64,000 nucleotides of DNA from an uncultured Oscillospiraceae bacterium. Its GTDB lineage: Bacteria > Bacillota > Clostridia > Oscillospirales > Oscillospiraceae. Shown piece by piece: positions 1 through 10,665 of the stretch. The notes beneath the pieces were generated by a model that was not told the DNA's origin, ran no database searches, and saw only the letters and a list, made by a program, of their open reading frames with translations. A program made the position numbers and the translations under genes. The stretch is taken from assembly GCA_947629955.1 (NCBI GenBank), contig CANRFT010000001.1:110863-174862 (forward strand). Direction: 5' to 3'. Every line of letters begins with the position of its first letter. The first letter of the stretch is position 1.

Positions 1-1
1 C

Positions 2-1042
2 CATCCGCTCTGGGCAGCCACCCCGGACGAGGCGGCCGCCGCCGACCTGCGGGTGCGGGTGGCGGACGTCCTCCCGGCCGGGCGGATCTTGGGCGGGGAG
101 GAGGGGGTCCTCCATGTGGTCTCCGCCCTTCCGAAGCAGATGGTGGTGTCCGCCATCGTGGGGATCGCGGGGCTCAGGCCCACCCTCGCCGCCATCGACG
201 CCGGGCACATGGTGGCGCTGGCCAACAAGGAGGCCCTGGTGTGCGCCGGGCAGCTGGTGATGGAGCGGGCCCGGGAGAAAAAGGTCCACATCCTCCCGGT
301 GGACTCGGAACACTCCGCCATCTTCCAGTGCCTCCAGAATTACAATGGCTCCCCGGAAACCGCCGAAACGGAGATCCAAAAGCTGATCCTCACCGCCTCC
401 GGCGGGCCGTTTTTCGGCATGGACCAGGAGGCCCTGGCCCATGTGACGGTGGCGGACGCCCTGAAGCACCCCACCTGGCAGATGGGACAGAAAATCACCA
501 TCGACTCCGCTACCCTGATGAACAAGGGGCTGGAGGTCATCGAGGCCATGCGGCTGTTCGGCGTGCCCGCCGGGCGGATCGAGGTGATGGTCCACCGGGA
601 GGGGGTCGTCCACTCCATGGTGGAGTTCAACGACGGGGCCGTTTTGGCCCAGATGGGGGCGGCGGACATGCGCCTGCCCATCCAGTACGCCCTGGGTTGG
701 CCGGCCCGGACATATGGGCCGGCGAAGCATTTAGACCTACTGTCCTGCCCGCCGCTGACCTTCCAGAAGCCGGACATGAACACCTTCCGGTGCCTGGCGC
801 TGGCCTATGGCTGCGCCCAGATCGGGGGCACATCCACCGCCATCCTGAACGGCGCCAACGAGGCGGCGGTGGACCTGTTCTTGAAGGAAAAGATCGGCTT
901 TCTGGACATTCCCCGCCTGGTGGAGGGGGCCCTGGGCAAGGTCGTCACCGGTTTCGGCACCGAGCTTTCGGGGCCCGGCCTGGAGGAGATCTTTGAGGCA
1001 GACCGCGCCGCCCGGCAGGCGGTCTATGATATGACGAGGTGA
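2..1042 (+). CDS. dxr: 1-deoxy-D-xylulose 5-phosphate reductoisomerase (5' truncated by window edge)
   Basis: Reading frame is open from the window edge; motifs ANKEALVCAG, DSEHSAIFQC, TASGGPFF, SATLMNKGLE and ILNGANEAAV; followed by rseP and ispG. Confidence 0.95.
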   Translation, partial: HPLWAATPDEAAAADLRVRVADVLPAGRILGGEEGVLHVVSALPKQMVVSAIVGIAGLRPTLAAIDAGHMVALANKEALVCAGQLVMERAREKKVHILPVDSEHSAIFQCLQNYNGSPETAETEIQKLILTASGGPFFGMDQEALAHVTVADALKHPTWQMGQKITIDSATLMNKGLEVIEAMRLFGVPAGRIEVMVHREGVVHSMVEFNDGAVLAQMGAADMRLPIQYALGWPARTYGPAKHLDLLSCPPLTFQKPDMNTFRCLALAYGCAQIGGTSTAILNGANEAAVDLFLKEKIGFLDIPRLVEGALGKVVTGFGTELSGPGLEEIFEADRAARQAVYDMTR

Positions 1043-1048
1043 CCTGAT

Positions 1049-2122
1049 TTGTTGGCACGTATCCTGTACATTTTACTGGCGATCCTGCTGTTCGGCGTGC
1101 TCATCGCCATCCACGAGTTCGGCCACTTCTTCACCGCCAAGCTGCTGGGGGTGAAGGTGAACGAGTTCTCCATCGGCATGGGGCCCCTGCTGCTGTCCCG
1201 CCAGAAAGGGGAAACCCTTTACAGCCTCCGGGCCCTGCCCATCGGCGGCTACTGCGCCATGGAGGGGGAGGACGAGGACACCGGTGACCCCAGGGCCTTT
1301 GCCCGGCAGCCGGGGTGGAAGAAGATCATCATCCTGTGCGCCGGATCGTTCATGAACTTTGTGCTGGGGCTGGTCATCACCGTGGTGCTGTTTCTGGGCA
1401 TCGGCCAGGTGCGGGCCCCGGTGGTCACCGAGTTCGCCCCCGAGTTCCAGTGCGAGGGGGCGGACGGCCTTATGGCCGGCGACCGGCTTTTGAAGATCGA
1501 CGGCCACGGGGTGTGGGAGTACAGCGACGTGCAGACCTATCTCTCCCGGAACGACGGAAACGGCGTGGAGCTGACGGTGGAGCGGGACGGCAAGAAGCTG
1601 GACCTGGGGCTGGTGCCCATGTACCGGATGGACTACACCTACGAGGGCCAGACCAACCACGGCTTCGGCCTGATCTTCGGAGCCGTCGACGACCTGTCCG
1701 TCCCCCAGCGGATCGGCCAGGGAGCGGTGGAGTCGGTGAACTTCGTGCGCCTCGTCTGGATGAGCCTGGGCGACCTGGTCACCGGCCGGGTGTCGGTGGA
1801 TCAGCTGTCCGGGGTCATCGGCGTGGTGGATATCGTGTCTGAGGCGGGCGCCGGCTCCTCCACTGTGGCCGAGGGGATCATGAACGTGTTCTATTTTATG
1901 GCCCTCATCGCCGTGAACCTGGCGGTGATGAACATGCTGCCCATCCCTGCCCTGGACGGCGGGCGGGTGTTCTTCGTGCTGCTGAACGGCCTGCTGTGGC
2001 TCATCTGCCGGAAGCGCATCCCGGAGAAATACGAGGGCTATGTCCACGCGGCGGCCTTCGTCCTGCTGATGGGACTGATGGCGCTGGTGGCCTTCCACGA
2101 CGTGTGGAACATTTTCAGATAG
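1049..2122 (+). CDS. rseP: RIP metalloprotease RseP (site-2 protease)
   Basis: HEFGHF zinc motif, PDZ region, C-terminal [13 protein letters not shown]. Confidence 0.95.
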   Translation: MLARILYILLAILLFGVLIAIHEFGHFFTAKLLGVKVNEFSIGMGPLLLSRQKGETLYSLRALPIGGYCAMEGEDEDTGDPRAFARQPGWKKIIILCAGSFMNFVLGLVITVVLFLGIGQVRAPVVTEFAPEFQCEGADGLMAGDRLLKIDGHGVWEYSDVQTYLSRNDGNGVELTVERDGKKLDLGLVPMYRMDYTYEGQTNHGFGLIFGAVDDLSVPQRIGQGAVESVNFVRLVWMSLGDLVTGRVSVDQLSGVIGVVDIVSEAGAGSSTVAEGIMNVFYFMALIAVNLAVMNMLPIPALDGGRVFFVLLNGLLWLICRKRIPEKYEGYVHAAAFVLLMGLMALVAFHDVWNIFR

Positions 2123-2132
2123 GGGTGATACC

Positions 2133-3170
2133 ATGACCCGGCAGATCATGGTGGGCAACGTCCCCGTGGGCGGGGGCGCCCCCGTGTCCATCCAGTCCAT
2201 GTGCAGCACCCCCACGGCGGACGTGGAGGCCACGGCGGCGCAGATCAGGGCCCTGGCCGCCGCCGGGTGCGACATCGTCCGGGTGGCGGTGCCCGACATG
2301 GACGCCGCCCGAGCCCTCGGGGCCATCAAGGCCCAGATCTCCATTCCCCTGGTGGCGGACATCCACTTCGACTACCGGCTGGCCCTGGAGGCGGCGGAGC
2401 AGGGGGTGGACAAGATCAGGATCAACCCCGGCAACATCGGCGGACCCGAGCGGGTGGAGGCGGTGGCCAGAGTCAGCAAGGAGCGGCACATCCCCATCCG
2501 GGTGGGGGTCAACGGCGGGTCCCTGGAAAAGGACCTGCTGGCCAGGTACGGCGGCCCCACCCCCGAGGCCATGGTGGAGAGCGCCCTGGGCCACATCCGC
2601 CTGCTGGAGCGATACGGCTTTGAGGACATCTGCGTGTCTTTGAAGGCATCCTCCGTGCCGGTGACCATGAAGGCCTACCAGCTCATGGCGGAGAAGTACG
2701 ATTACCCCCTCCACTTAGGGGTCACCGAGGCGGGCACCGCTCAAATGGGAGAGCTCAAGGCCGCTGCCGGCATCGGCGGGCTGCTGGCATTAGGGGTGGG
2801 CGACACACTCCGGGTGAGCCTCACCGCCGACCCGGTGGAGGAGGTCTACGCCGCCCGGCGCATCTTGAAGGCCATCGGCCTGAGAAAAGACGGCCCGGAG
2901 CTGATCTCCTGCCCCACCTGCGGCCGCACGAAGATCGATTTGATCCCCATGGCGAGACAGGTGGAGGAGCTGCTGAAGGACGTCCATAAGGACATCACCG
3001 TGGCGGTGATGGGCTGCGTGGTCAACGGCCCCGGCGAGGCCCGCCACGCCGACGTGGGACTGGCCGGCGGCGACGGCGAGGGGGTCCTGTTCAAACACGG
3101 CGAGATCGTAAAAAAAGTGCCGGAGGATCAGCTGGTGCCGGAGCTGATGAAGCTCATCGAGACGCTATGA
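2133..3170 (+). CDS. ispG: 4-hydroxy-3-methylbut-2-en-1-yl diphosphate synthase
   Basis: [45 protein letters not shown]. Confidence 0.97.
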   Translation: MTRQIMVGNVPVGGGAPVSIQSMCSTPTADVEATAAQIRALAAAGCDIVRVAVPDMDAARALGAIKAQISIPLVADIHFDYRLALEAAEQGVDKIRINPGNIGGPERVEAVARVSKERHIPIRVGVNGGSLEKDLLARYGGPTPEAMVESALGHIRLLERYGFEDICVSLKASSVPVTMKAYQLMAEKYDYPLHLGVTEAGTAQMGELKAAAGIGGLLALGVGDTLRVSLTADPVEEVYAARRILKAIGLRKDGPELISCPTCGRTKIDLIPMARQVEELLKDVHKDITVAVMGCVVNGPGEARHADVGLAGGDGEGVLFKHGEIVKKVPEDQLVPELMKLIETL

Positions 3171-3793
3171 CCATCGATGTGGACTGGATCTTCTTTGACC
3201 TGGGCTCCACGCTGATCGACGAGAGCCGTGCGGAGCGCCGCAGGATGGAGGAGACCGTTGCGGGTTCCGATGTCACATACGAGGCGTTTTTCCAGGCGGC
3301 ACTGGACGCCGCCCGCCGGAATGAAAACGGCTACAAGATGGCGCTGGAGCGGTTCGGACTGGCCAAAGCGCCCTGGCGCACGGAGGAAGAAGTCCTGTAC
3401 CCGGAGACCGGGGAACTGTTGGAGCGGCTGAGCGGACGGTATCGCCTGGGGGTCATCGCCAACCAGGAGCCGGGGGCGGAACAGCGCCTGGAGCGGTTCG
3501 GCATCCGCCGTTTCTTCGATGTGATCGTCTGCTCGGCGGAGGCCGGGGCGGCCAAATCGGACCCGCGTATGTTCCGCATGGCCCTGGAACAGGCGGATCG
3601 TCCGCCGGAGCGGGCCGCTATGGTGGGCGACCGGCTGGATAACGATGTGATCCCCGCCAAAAAACTGGGGATGCGGACCGTCTGGGTGCGGCAGGGGATG
3701 GGCGGTCTCGCCGCTCCCCGCGTGCCGGAGGAAGAGCCCGATGTTGCCATCGACACCATTGGCCAACTATCTGATTATCTGAAACGACGATAA
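3167..3793 (+). CDS. HAD family hydrolase
   Basis: [33 protein letters not shown]; 4-bp overlap with ispG. Confidence 0.85.
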   Translation: MTIDVDWIFFDLGSTLIDESRAERRRMEETVAGSDVTYEAFFQAALDAARRNENGYKMALERFGLAKAPWRTEEEVLYPETGELLERLSGRYRLGVIANQEPGAEQRLERFGIRRFFDVIVCSAEAGAAKSDPRMFRMALEQADRPPERAAMVGDRLDNDVIPAKKLGMRTVWVRQGMGGLAAPRVPEEEPDVAIDTIGQLSDYLKRR

Positions 3794-3807
3794 GGAGCGT
3801 ACATACC

Positions 3808-6800
3808 ATGGAGACCCGTCCCACCTTTCAACAGACCTTCGGCAAGTGCCCCTTCCCGGAAGGGGTCTTGTCGGCGTTGGGCGCCTGCCCGGTGAGCGTG
3901 CGGGTGCGCCGGGCGGAGCGGGCCATGGAGGTGGACGTGGAGAGCGCCGGCGTCGACCGGACCGTCCTGGACCGGGCGGCGGAGGCCGTCAAAAGCGCCC
4001 TGCGGCTCAATGAGGTGGCGTTCCGTCTGATTGCCCCGGCGGAGGAGGACAAACCCACCGAATTGGCGGAGGCGCCCAAATCCGGCGGGCCGATGGGGAC
4101 ATCGGCCCCTACAGGGACGGCGGACGCTCAAAAACCGGACAAGCCCGCCCCGCCCCCCGATTTGTCGGCCCAGATGGCCGCCATGCGGAAGAGGCTCATC
4201 AAGGCCGAGGCGGCCCCCAAGGCGGGCGGCCAAAAGAGGGCCAGGGCCATCTACGGCAAGATCAACGCCAAAAAGAAGATCACCCCCATCGGGGAGCTGG
4301 ACCTGGATATGCGGGGCGTCCTCATCGAGGGGGACGTGTTCAACGTGGAGCACCGGGAGCTGCCCCGGCGGAAGGCCTGGGTGGTGTGCTTCGACGTCAC
4401 CGACTACACCGGCTCTGTCCGGGTGACCCAGTTCATGGAGGGGGACCTGGCAAAGCCCATCATCAAGAACGTGAAGGTGGGCCAGCGGCTCCAGGTCCAG
4501 GGCCGGCCCACCGTGGGCAAGTTCGACAACGGCGACCTGGTGCTGGAGCCCTACGGCATCAGCTCCGTCCCTAGGCCGGAGGGGAGAAAGGACACCGCCC
4601 CCGAGAAGCGCATCGAGCTGCATCTGCACACCAAAATGTCCATGATGGACGCCCTGTGCGACACCAAGGCGGTGGTGAAGCGGGCCATCGAGTGGGGCCA
4701 CCCGGCCATCGCCATCACCGACCACGGGGTGGTCCAGTCCTTCCCCGACGCCTACAACGCCTCCAAGCGGGGCTCTTTGATCAAAATCCTCTACGGGGTA
4801 GAGGCCTACTACCAGAACGACGTGGACGAGAACGTGGCCGTCCACGGCCCCGGCGAACTGCCCCTGGACGGGGAGTTCGTGGCTTTCGATCTGGAGACCA
4901 CCGGCCTGGACGCCAAGCGGGACGAGATCATCGAGATCGGCGCGGTGCGTATCCGGGGCGGGGAAGTGGTGGACAGGTTCGCCTCCTTTGCCGACCCTGG
5001 CCGGCCCCTGTCCCCCAAGACGGTGTCCCTCACCGGCATCACCGACCAGATGCTCCGGGGCGCGCCAACGCCGGAGGCGGCGGTGGGCGCCTTTCTGGAC
5101 TGGCTGGGGGAGGCCCCCCTCTGCGCCCACAACGCCGCCTTCGACACCGGCTTCATTCGGGAATCCTGCAAAAAGTCGGGCCGCCCCTTCGACCCGCTGT
5201 ACATCGACACCATGGTGCTGTCCCAGTACCTGTGTCCCGACCTCCACAACCACAAGCTGGACACGGTGGCCACTGCCCTGGGCCTGCCCCCCTTCCAGCA
5301 CCACCGGGCCTATGACGACGCCGCCGTCTGCGGCCAGATTTTGTGGGAGCTGTTCAAATCCCTCCGCAAGGAGGGGCTGACGGCGGCCTCCCAGATCAAC
5401 CCGGCTATGGCGGGGCGGAGGAGAGGGGGCCGGGGCCGCCGGTCCGCCAACCATCTGATCTTGCTGGCCAAGGACCAGATTGGCCTCCGCAATCTCTACA
5501 AGCTGGTGTCCAAGTCCCACCTGGAGCACTACAGCCGGTTCCCCATCATGCCAAAGTCCCTGGTGAACGAACACCGGGAGGGGCTGATCATCGGCTCCGC
5601 CTGCGAGGCGGGGGAACTGTTCCGGGCGGTGGTGGACGGCAAGGACGACCGGGAGCTGGAGCGCATCGCCTCCTGGTACGACTACCTTGAGATACAGCCC
5701 CTGTCCAACAACGCCTATATGCTTCGGCCCGACAAGGAGGGCCGGTCCATCGCCGGGAGCGAGGAGGACCTGCGGGACTTCAACCGGCGGATCGTGGCCC
5801 TGGGGGAGCGGCTGGGCAAGCCGGTGTGCGCCACCGGGGACGTCCACTTCATGGACCCCCGCGAGGAGATCTACCGCCACGTCCTGCTGGCCGCCAAGGA
5901 GTTTGACGGCGCGGATGACCCCAACCCCCTCTATTTCCGCACCACAGACGAGATGCTGGCGGAGTTCTCCTATCTGGGGGAGGACAAGGCCCATGAGGTG
6001 GTCATCGACAACCCCGCCAAGGTGGCCGGGTGGATCGGCGATGTGCGCCCCCTGCCCGACGGGCTGTTCACCCCCACCCTGGAGGACTCCGAGGGGGAGC
6101 TGAAACGGCTGGTGTGGGGCCGCGCCCATGAGCTTTACGGGGAGGACCCGCCCCAGATCGTGACGGACCGGCTCAACGCCGAGCTGAAGGACATCATCGG
6201 CTGCCACTACGACGTGATCTATATGTCCGCCCAGAAGCTGGTGCAGAACTCCCTGGAGCACGGCTATCTGGTGGGGTCCAGAGGGTCGGTGGGCTCGTCC
6301 CTGGTGGCCTTCATGTCGGGCATCACCGAGGTGAACTCCCTGCCCGCCCACTACCGCTGCCCCAAGTGCGGCCACGCCGACTTCGACTACGCCCAGAACC
6401 CCGCCCATCCCTACGGCTGCGGGGCGGATATGCCCGACGCGGTGTGCCCGGTGTGCGGGACGCCCTATGACAAGGACGGCTTCAACATCCCCTTCGAGAC
6501 CTTCCTGGGCTTCGGCGGCGACAAGGTGCCCGACATCGACCTGAACTTCTCCGGCGAGTACCAGTCCAGCGCCCACAAATATACCTTTGAGCTGTTCGGC
6601 CAGGACCACGTGTTCCGGGCGGGCACCATCGGCACCGTGGCGGAGAAGACCGCCATCGGCTACGTGAAGAAGTACCTGGAGACGGTGGGGCGGACCAACG
6701 TCCCCTTCGCGGAGGTACTCCGTCTGGCCAAGGGCTGCGAGGGGGTCAAGCGCACCACCGGTCAGCACCCCGGCGGCATGGTGGTCATCCCCCAGGACAA

Positions 6801-7980
6801 GGAGGTCTACGACTTCTGCCCGGTGCAGCACCCGGCGGACGACCCCGACAGCGACATCATCACCACCCACTTTGAATATCACTCCATGGAGTCCAACCTC
6901 TTGAAGCTGGACATGCTGGGCCACGACGACCCGTCCATGATCCGTATGCTGGAGGACTTGACCGGCGTCAACGCCCGGAAGATCCCCCTGGACGACGCCG
7001 ACACCATGAGCCTGTTCACCACCTCGGAGAAGCTGGGCTTCACCGACGACCCCATCCTGGGCCCCACCGGGGCGGTGGCCATCCCCGAGTTCGGCACCTC
7101 CTTTGTCCGGGGGATGCTGGAGGACACCGAGCCCGACCAGTTCGACATCCTGGTGCGGCTGTCCGGCTTTTCCCATGGCACCGACGTGTGGCTGGGCAAC
7201 GCGAAGGATCTGATCACCTCCGGCACCGCCAAGGTCAACGAGGCCATCGGCTGCCGGGACGACATCATGCTCTACCTGATCTCCAAGGGCTTCGCGCCCA
7301 AGCGGGCCTTCAAGATCATGGAGTCGGTCCGCAAGGGCCGGGGCCTGCCCGACGGGGCCGAGGACGAGATGAAGGAGCACAGCGTGCCCGACTGGTACAT
7401 CGGCTCCTGCAAAAAGATCGCCTACCTGTTCCCCAAGGCCCACGCGGTGGCCTATGTGATGATGGCCTTCCGCATCGCCTGGTTCAAGGTCCACCGGCCT
7501 CTGGCCTTTTACGCCGCCTATTTCTCCATCCGGGCCAAGGCCTTCGACGAGAAGTACATGTGTCGGGGCATCGAAGTGGCCAAGCGGAAGATGAAGGAGA
7601 TCAACGACAAAAAGAACGCCAAGAGCAGGGCCGACCGGCCCACCGCCGTGGAGGAGGATATGCTGGTCACCCTGGAGGTGGTGTACGAGTTCTACCGCCG
7701 GGGGTTCACCTTCGCCCGGATGGACGTGTCCCGCTCCCACGCCGTCAACTTCCTCATCGACGAGGCGCAGAACGCCCTGATCCCGCCCTTCACGTCGGTG
7801 GCGGGGCTGGGCGAGACGGTGGGCTGGGACATCATGGAGAAGCGGCAGGGGAGGGACTTCCTCTCCATCGAGGAGTTCTCCCTGACCTGCACCAAGGCGT
7901 CGGCCACCCACATCGAGCAGTTGAAAGAGGCGGGGGCCTTCGGGGATTTGCCGGACAGCAGCCAGTTCTCGCTGTTCTGA
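3808..7980 (+). CDS. polC: DNA polymerase III PolC-type
   Basis: OB/PHP region, inserted DnaQ exonuclease (FVAFDLETTGLDAKRDEIIEIGAV), PolC zinc-binding and palm motifs, C-terminal QFSLF clamp-binding-like motif. Confidence 0.97.
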   Translation: METRPTFQQTFGKCPFPEGVLSALGACPVSVRVRRAERAMEVDVESAGVDRTVLDRAAEAVKSALRLNEVAFRLIAPAEEDKPTELAEAPKSGGPMGTSAPTGTADAQKPDKPAPPPDLSAQMAAMRKRLIKAEAAPKAGGQKRARAIYGKINAKKKITPIGELDLDMRGVLIEGDVFNVEHRELPRRKAWVVCFDVTDYTGSVRVTQFMEGDLAKPIIKNVKVGQRLQVQGRPTVGKFDNGDLVLEPYGISSVPRPEGRKDTAPEKRIELHLHTKMSMMDALCDTKAVVKRAIEWGHPAIAITDHGVVQSFPDAYNASKRGSLIKILYGVEAYYQNDVDENVAVHGPGELPLDGEFVAFDLETTGLDAKRDEIIEIGAVRIRGGEVVDRFASFADPGRPLSPKTVSLTGITDQMLRGAPTPEAAVGAFLDWLGEAPLCAHNAAFDTGFIRESCKKSGRPFDPLYIDTMVLSQYLCPDLHNHKLDTVATALGLPPFQHHRAYDDAAVCGQILWELFKSLRKEGLTAASQINPAMAGRRRGGRGRRSANHLILLAKDQIGLRNLYKLVSKSHLEHYSRFPIMPKSLVNEHREGLIIGSACEAGELFRAVVDGKDDRELERIASWYDYLEIQPLSNNAYMLRPDKEGRSIAGSEEDLRDFNRRIVALGERLGKPVCATGDVHFMDPREEIYRHVLLAAKEFDGADDPNPLYFRTTDEMLAEFSYLGEDKAHEVVIDNPAKVAGWIGDVRPLPDGLFTPTLEDSEGELKRLVWGRAHELYGEDPPQIVTDRLNAELKDIIGCHYDVIYMSAQKLVQNSLEHGYLVGSRGSVGSSLVAFMSGITEVNSLPAHYRCPKCGHADFDYAQNPAHPYGCGADMPDAVCPVCGTPYDKDGFNIPFETFLGFGGDKVPDIDLNFSGEYQSSAHKYTFELFGQDHVFRAGTIGTVAEKTAIGYVKKYLETVGRTNVPFAEVLRLAKGCEGVKRTTGQHPGGMVVIPQDKEVYDFCPVQHPADDPDSDIITTHFEYHSMESNLLKLDMLGHDDPSMIRMLEDLTGVNARKIPLDDADTMSLFTTSEKLGFTDDPILGPTGAVAIPEFGTSFVRGMLEDTEPDQFDILVRLSGFSHGTDVWLGNAKDLITSGTAKVNEAIGCRDDIMLYLISKGFAPKRAFKIMESVRKGRGLPDGAEDEMKEHSVPDWYIGSCKKIAYLFPKAHAVAYVMMAFRIAWFKVHRPLAFYAAYFSIRAKAFDEKYMCRGIEVAKRKMKEINDKKNAKSRADRPTAVEEDMLVTLEVVYEFYRRGFTFARMDVSRSHAVNFLIDEAQNALIPPFTSVAGLGETVGWDIMEKRQGRDFLSIEEFSLTCTKASATHIEQLKEAGAFGDLPDSSQFSLF
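4087..4113. repeat. Palindromic element (family C, GTAGGGGCCG...CGGCCCCTAC) in frame in polC
   Basis: gggccgatggggacatcggcccctac is identical to the copy at 17376-17401. Confidence 0.8.
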
Positions 7981-8029
7981 GTGTTTTTGCGGGGAGGTTC
8001 CGCCTGCGGGCGGGTCCCTTTTGCCTTCC

Positions 8030-8078
8030 ACCCGCAGGGGGGAAGGTGGCATCGCCGGAGGCGATGACGGATGAGGGG
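8030..8078. repeat. Intergenic palindromic repeat (family B)
   Basis: ccttccacccgcaggggggaaggtggcatcgccggaggcgatgacggatgaggggg; same architecture as many other copies in the window. Confidence 0.8.
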
Positions 8079-8138
8079 GCAAGAGAGTCCTGCCAACCGC
8101 TGTTCCCGTTAGGGCGGGGTATGTTCCCCAATGGAGGG

Positions 8139-8725
8139 CGGCCTCCGGCGGGGTACTTTCTCTCACGCGAGAGAAAGTACCCAAAGAGCGCGCTCAGGGG
8201 GCAGAGCCGCGGTTCGCGTCGGACGAAGGGCGTCCAACGCTCTCAGCGTCTCCGTCCCCTAAGGACCCCCGTTTACGGGGGCTCATGATGGCTCCGTTTG
8301 ACCTGACCCTTCCGGCGCCAGCGGCCTTCGGATGCAGATGCTTCTGTTTCCGCTGCCGCTGATGATCTAATGACCGGGAAGGATTCCGTCTACCGGCCTG
8401 CGCCTAAGGGGTCAAAGGCACCCCGCCCCGAAAGGCGGGCTTTGCCCGCCGGGCTGGCCACCCAGGCGCCCAAAAGAGACGCTTTCCGCAGCGACGCGGA
8501 ACACTGAGCGGCAGCGGAGACAGTAGCATCTGCATTCATCCTTTGCGCGCCGGAAAAAGAGGGACCCGGACCGACGGCTCCCCCGTAGAAATGGGGGTCC
8601 TCAGGGGGCAAGGCGGCCTGTGGAGCGGAACGCTCCAACCCGGCCGCCGGCCCCTTGAGCGGCCTTTTGGTCACTTTCCCTCCGTAGGAAAAGTAACCCG
8701 CCCGGAGGCGGAACCTCCCCCCGCC
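8139..8725. repeat. Long imperfect inverted repeat (~200-bp arms) in the polC-hisZG intergenic region
   Basis: Left-arm blocks (gggtactttctc, cccaaagagcgcgctcaggggg, aaggacccccgtttacgggggct, gcagatgcttctgtttccgctgccgct) recur diverged and inverted in the right arm (cactttccctccgtaggaaaagtaaccc, gctcccccgtagaaatgggggtcctcaggggg, agcggcagcggagacagtagcatctgc). Confidence 0.7.
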
Positions 8726-8749
8726 GACAGGCGCCTCCAAAGGTGTGCC

Positions 8750-8935
8750 AAGCCTTCCACCCGCAGGGGGCCGACTCCCCCTGTCAGGGGGAGATGTCCC
8801 GAAGGGACAGAGGGGGTAGGGTGGGTGCCCCGAAGGGGCGGATGAGGGGGCGGAAAGGGTCAGCAACCGTCGGCCTCATCCATCAGCCCTTCGGGCTGCC
8901 ACCTTCCCCATAAATGGGGAAGGCTTTGAGAGGAA
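8750..8935. repeat. Composite family-B repeat
   Basis: Inverted counterpart of 15670-15865: ccacccgcagggggccgactccccctgtcagggggagatgtcccgaagggacaga plus an inverted short B element. Confidence 0.8.
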
Positions 8936-9051
8936 GTTTGATTTAATTTGCCGCGCCCTCCAAAACCGCGCTCGTAAATGCCCCTTGACAAGGCCCGCAG
9001 GGTGTGGTATTATTCATCACATTAGCGAAGTAAAGAATTGAGGTTTTCCCC

Positions 9052-10665
9052 ATGAGCATCATCAACACCCCCGAGGGCACCCGGGACCGGCTGTTCGCCG
9101 AGTGCGCCGAGCGCCGACAGGTCCAGAATACGCTGGTGGACCTGTTCCGCGGCCGGGGCTACTCCGAGGTCATCACCCCCGAGGTGGAGTTTTACGACCT
9201 GTTCGTCCAGTCCGGCAACCCCATCCCCCAGGAGGCCATGCTGAAGATCATGGACCGCTCCGGGCGGATCATGGTTATGCGGCCCGACTGCACCACCCCC
9301 ATCGCCCGGGTGGCCGCCACCCGGCTGCGCTCCGAGCCCCTGCCCCAGCGGCTCTACTACGATCAGACCGTGTTCCGGGACCGGGGCGCCCACCAGGGGG
9401 AGAGCCGGGAGATCGCCCAGTGCGGGGTGGAGCTCATCGGCGCGGTGGGGGAGGAGGCCGATGTGGAGATCGTCTCCATGGCGGTGGAGTCCCTGCGGCG
9501 CTGCGGGCTCAAGGGCTTCCACATCGAGCTGGGCCACGCCGGGTTCTACCGGGCGCTGGCGGCGCGGATGGATATGTCCGATCTGGAGACGGAGCGGGTG
9601 CGCTCCGCCATCGAGGGCAAGAACTTCGCCCTGCTCAACGACCTGCTGGAGCCCTACCGGGGCCAGCCGGCCTTCGCCGCCCTCCGCCGCCTGCCCTATC
9701 TGTTCGGCGGCCCCGAGGTGCTGGACGAGGCGGAGGGCCTGGCGGGCAAGAGCGCCTGTATCGACTACCTCCGCCGGCTGTACGGCAGGCTCACCGACGC
9801 CGGCTGCGGGGAGTATATCCGGTTCGATCTGGGTCTGGTCCACCAGCTTGACTACTACACCGGCATGGTGTTCCGGGGCTTTGTGGAGGGCGCGGGCGCG
9901 CCGGTGCTGTCCGGCGGCCGGTACGACAACCTGATGGAGCGCTTCGGCTGGAAGGCGGAGGCCACCGGCTTCGCCGTGGACGCCGACGCGGTGGCCGCCT
10001 GCCTGAACCAGACCGCCCCGGCGGCGGGACGGCGGCTGCGGATCGCCCTCACCAAGGGGCGTATCCAGGAGAAAACGCTGGCCCTGTTCGAGCGGATGGG
10101 CCTGGACTGCTCTCCGGTGCGAAACCCCGGCCGGCGGCTCATCCTCTCCATCCCCAACTACCCCCTGGACGTGGTGCTGGCCAAGGCCCCCGACGTCATC
10201 ACCTATGTGGAGCACGGGGTGTGCGACCTGGGGGTGGTGGGCAAGGACACCATTTTGGAGAAGGGCGGCTCCTTCTACGAGGTGCTGGACCTGGGGTTCG
10301 GCAAATGCCGCTTCGCCCTGGCGGTGAAGGAGGGCGCCGACTTCTACGGCACCTACAAGACCCGTCGGGCGGCATCCAAATACCCCAACGTGGCCCGGAC
10401 CTTCTTTGAGAAGAAGGGCATGGACGTGGACATCATCAAGATCGAGGGCAGCGTGGAGCTGGCCCCCATTCTGGAGCTGGCCGACGGCATCGTGGACATT
10501 GTAGAGACGGGGGCCACCCTCCGGGAGAACGGCCTTGCCGTGGTGGAGGACGTGGCGGCGGTGTCCGCCCGGCTCATCGTCAACACCGCCGGCATGAAGC
10601 TGAACAAGGAGCAGATCACCGACTTCATCGCCAAATGCGAGGCCAACCTGGAGGGAACGGTATGA
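9052..10665 (+). CDS. hisZG: HisZ-HisG fusion: ATP phosphoribosyltransferase regulatory and catalytic subunits
   Basis: N-terminal HisRS-like half (TPEGTRDRLFAE, FDLGLVHQLDYYTGMVF) and C-terminal short-form HisG (RIALTKGRIQEKTLALFERMG, DIVETGATLRENGL) in one ORF. Confidence 0.9.
   Translation: MSIINTPEGTRDRLFAECAERRQVQNTLVDLFRGRGYSEVITPEVEFYDLFVQSGNPIPQEAMLKIMDRSGRIMVMRPDCTTPIARVAATRLRSEPLPQRLYYDQTVFRDRGAHQGESREIAQCGVELIGAVGEEADVEIVSMAVESLRRCGLKGFHIELGHAGFYRALAARMDMSDLETERVRSAIEGKNFALLNDLLEPYRGQPAFAALRRLPYLFGGPEVLDEAEGLAGKSACIDYLRRLYGRLTDAGCGEYIRFDLGLVHQLDYYTGMVFRGFVEGAGAPVLSGGRYDNLMERFGWKAEATGFAVDADAVAACLNQTAPAAGRRLRIALTKGRIQEKTLALFERMGLDCSPVRNPGRRLILSIPNYPLDVVLAKAPDVITYVEHGVCDLGVVGKDTILEKGGSFYEVLDLGFGKCRFALAVKEGADFYGTYKTRRAASKYPNVARTFFEKKGMDVDIIKIEGSVELAPILELADGIVDIVETGATLRENGLAVVEDVAAVSARLIVNTAGMKLNKEQITDFIAKCEANLEGTV

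Noticed and set aside
3775-8184. 1469-aa minus-strand ORF
   Set aside because: Antisense to polC; low-complexity His/Gly/Val-rich translation typical of spurious ORFs in high-GC DNA.
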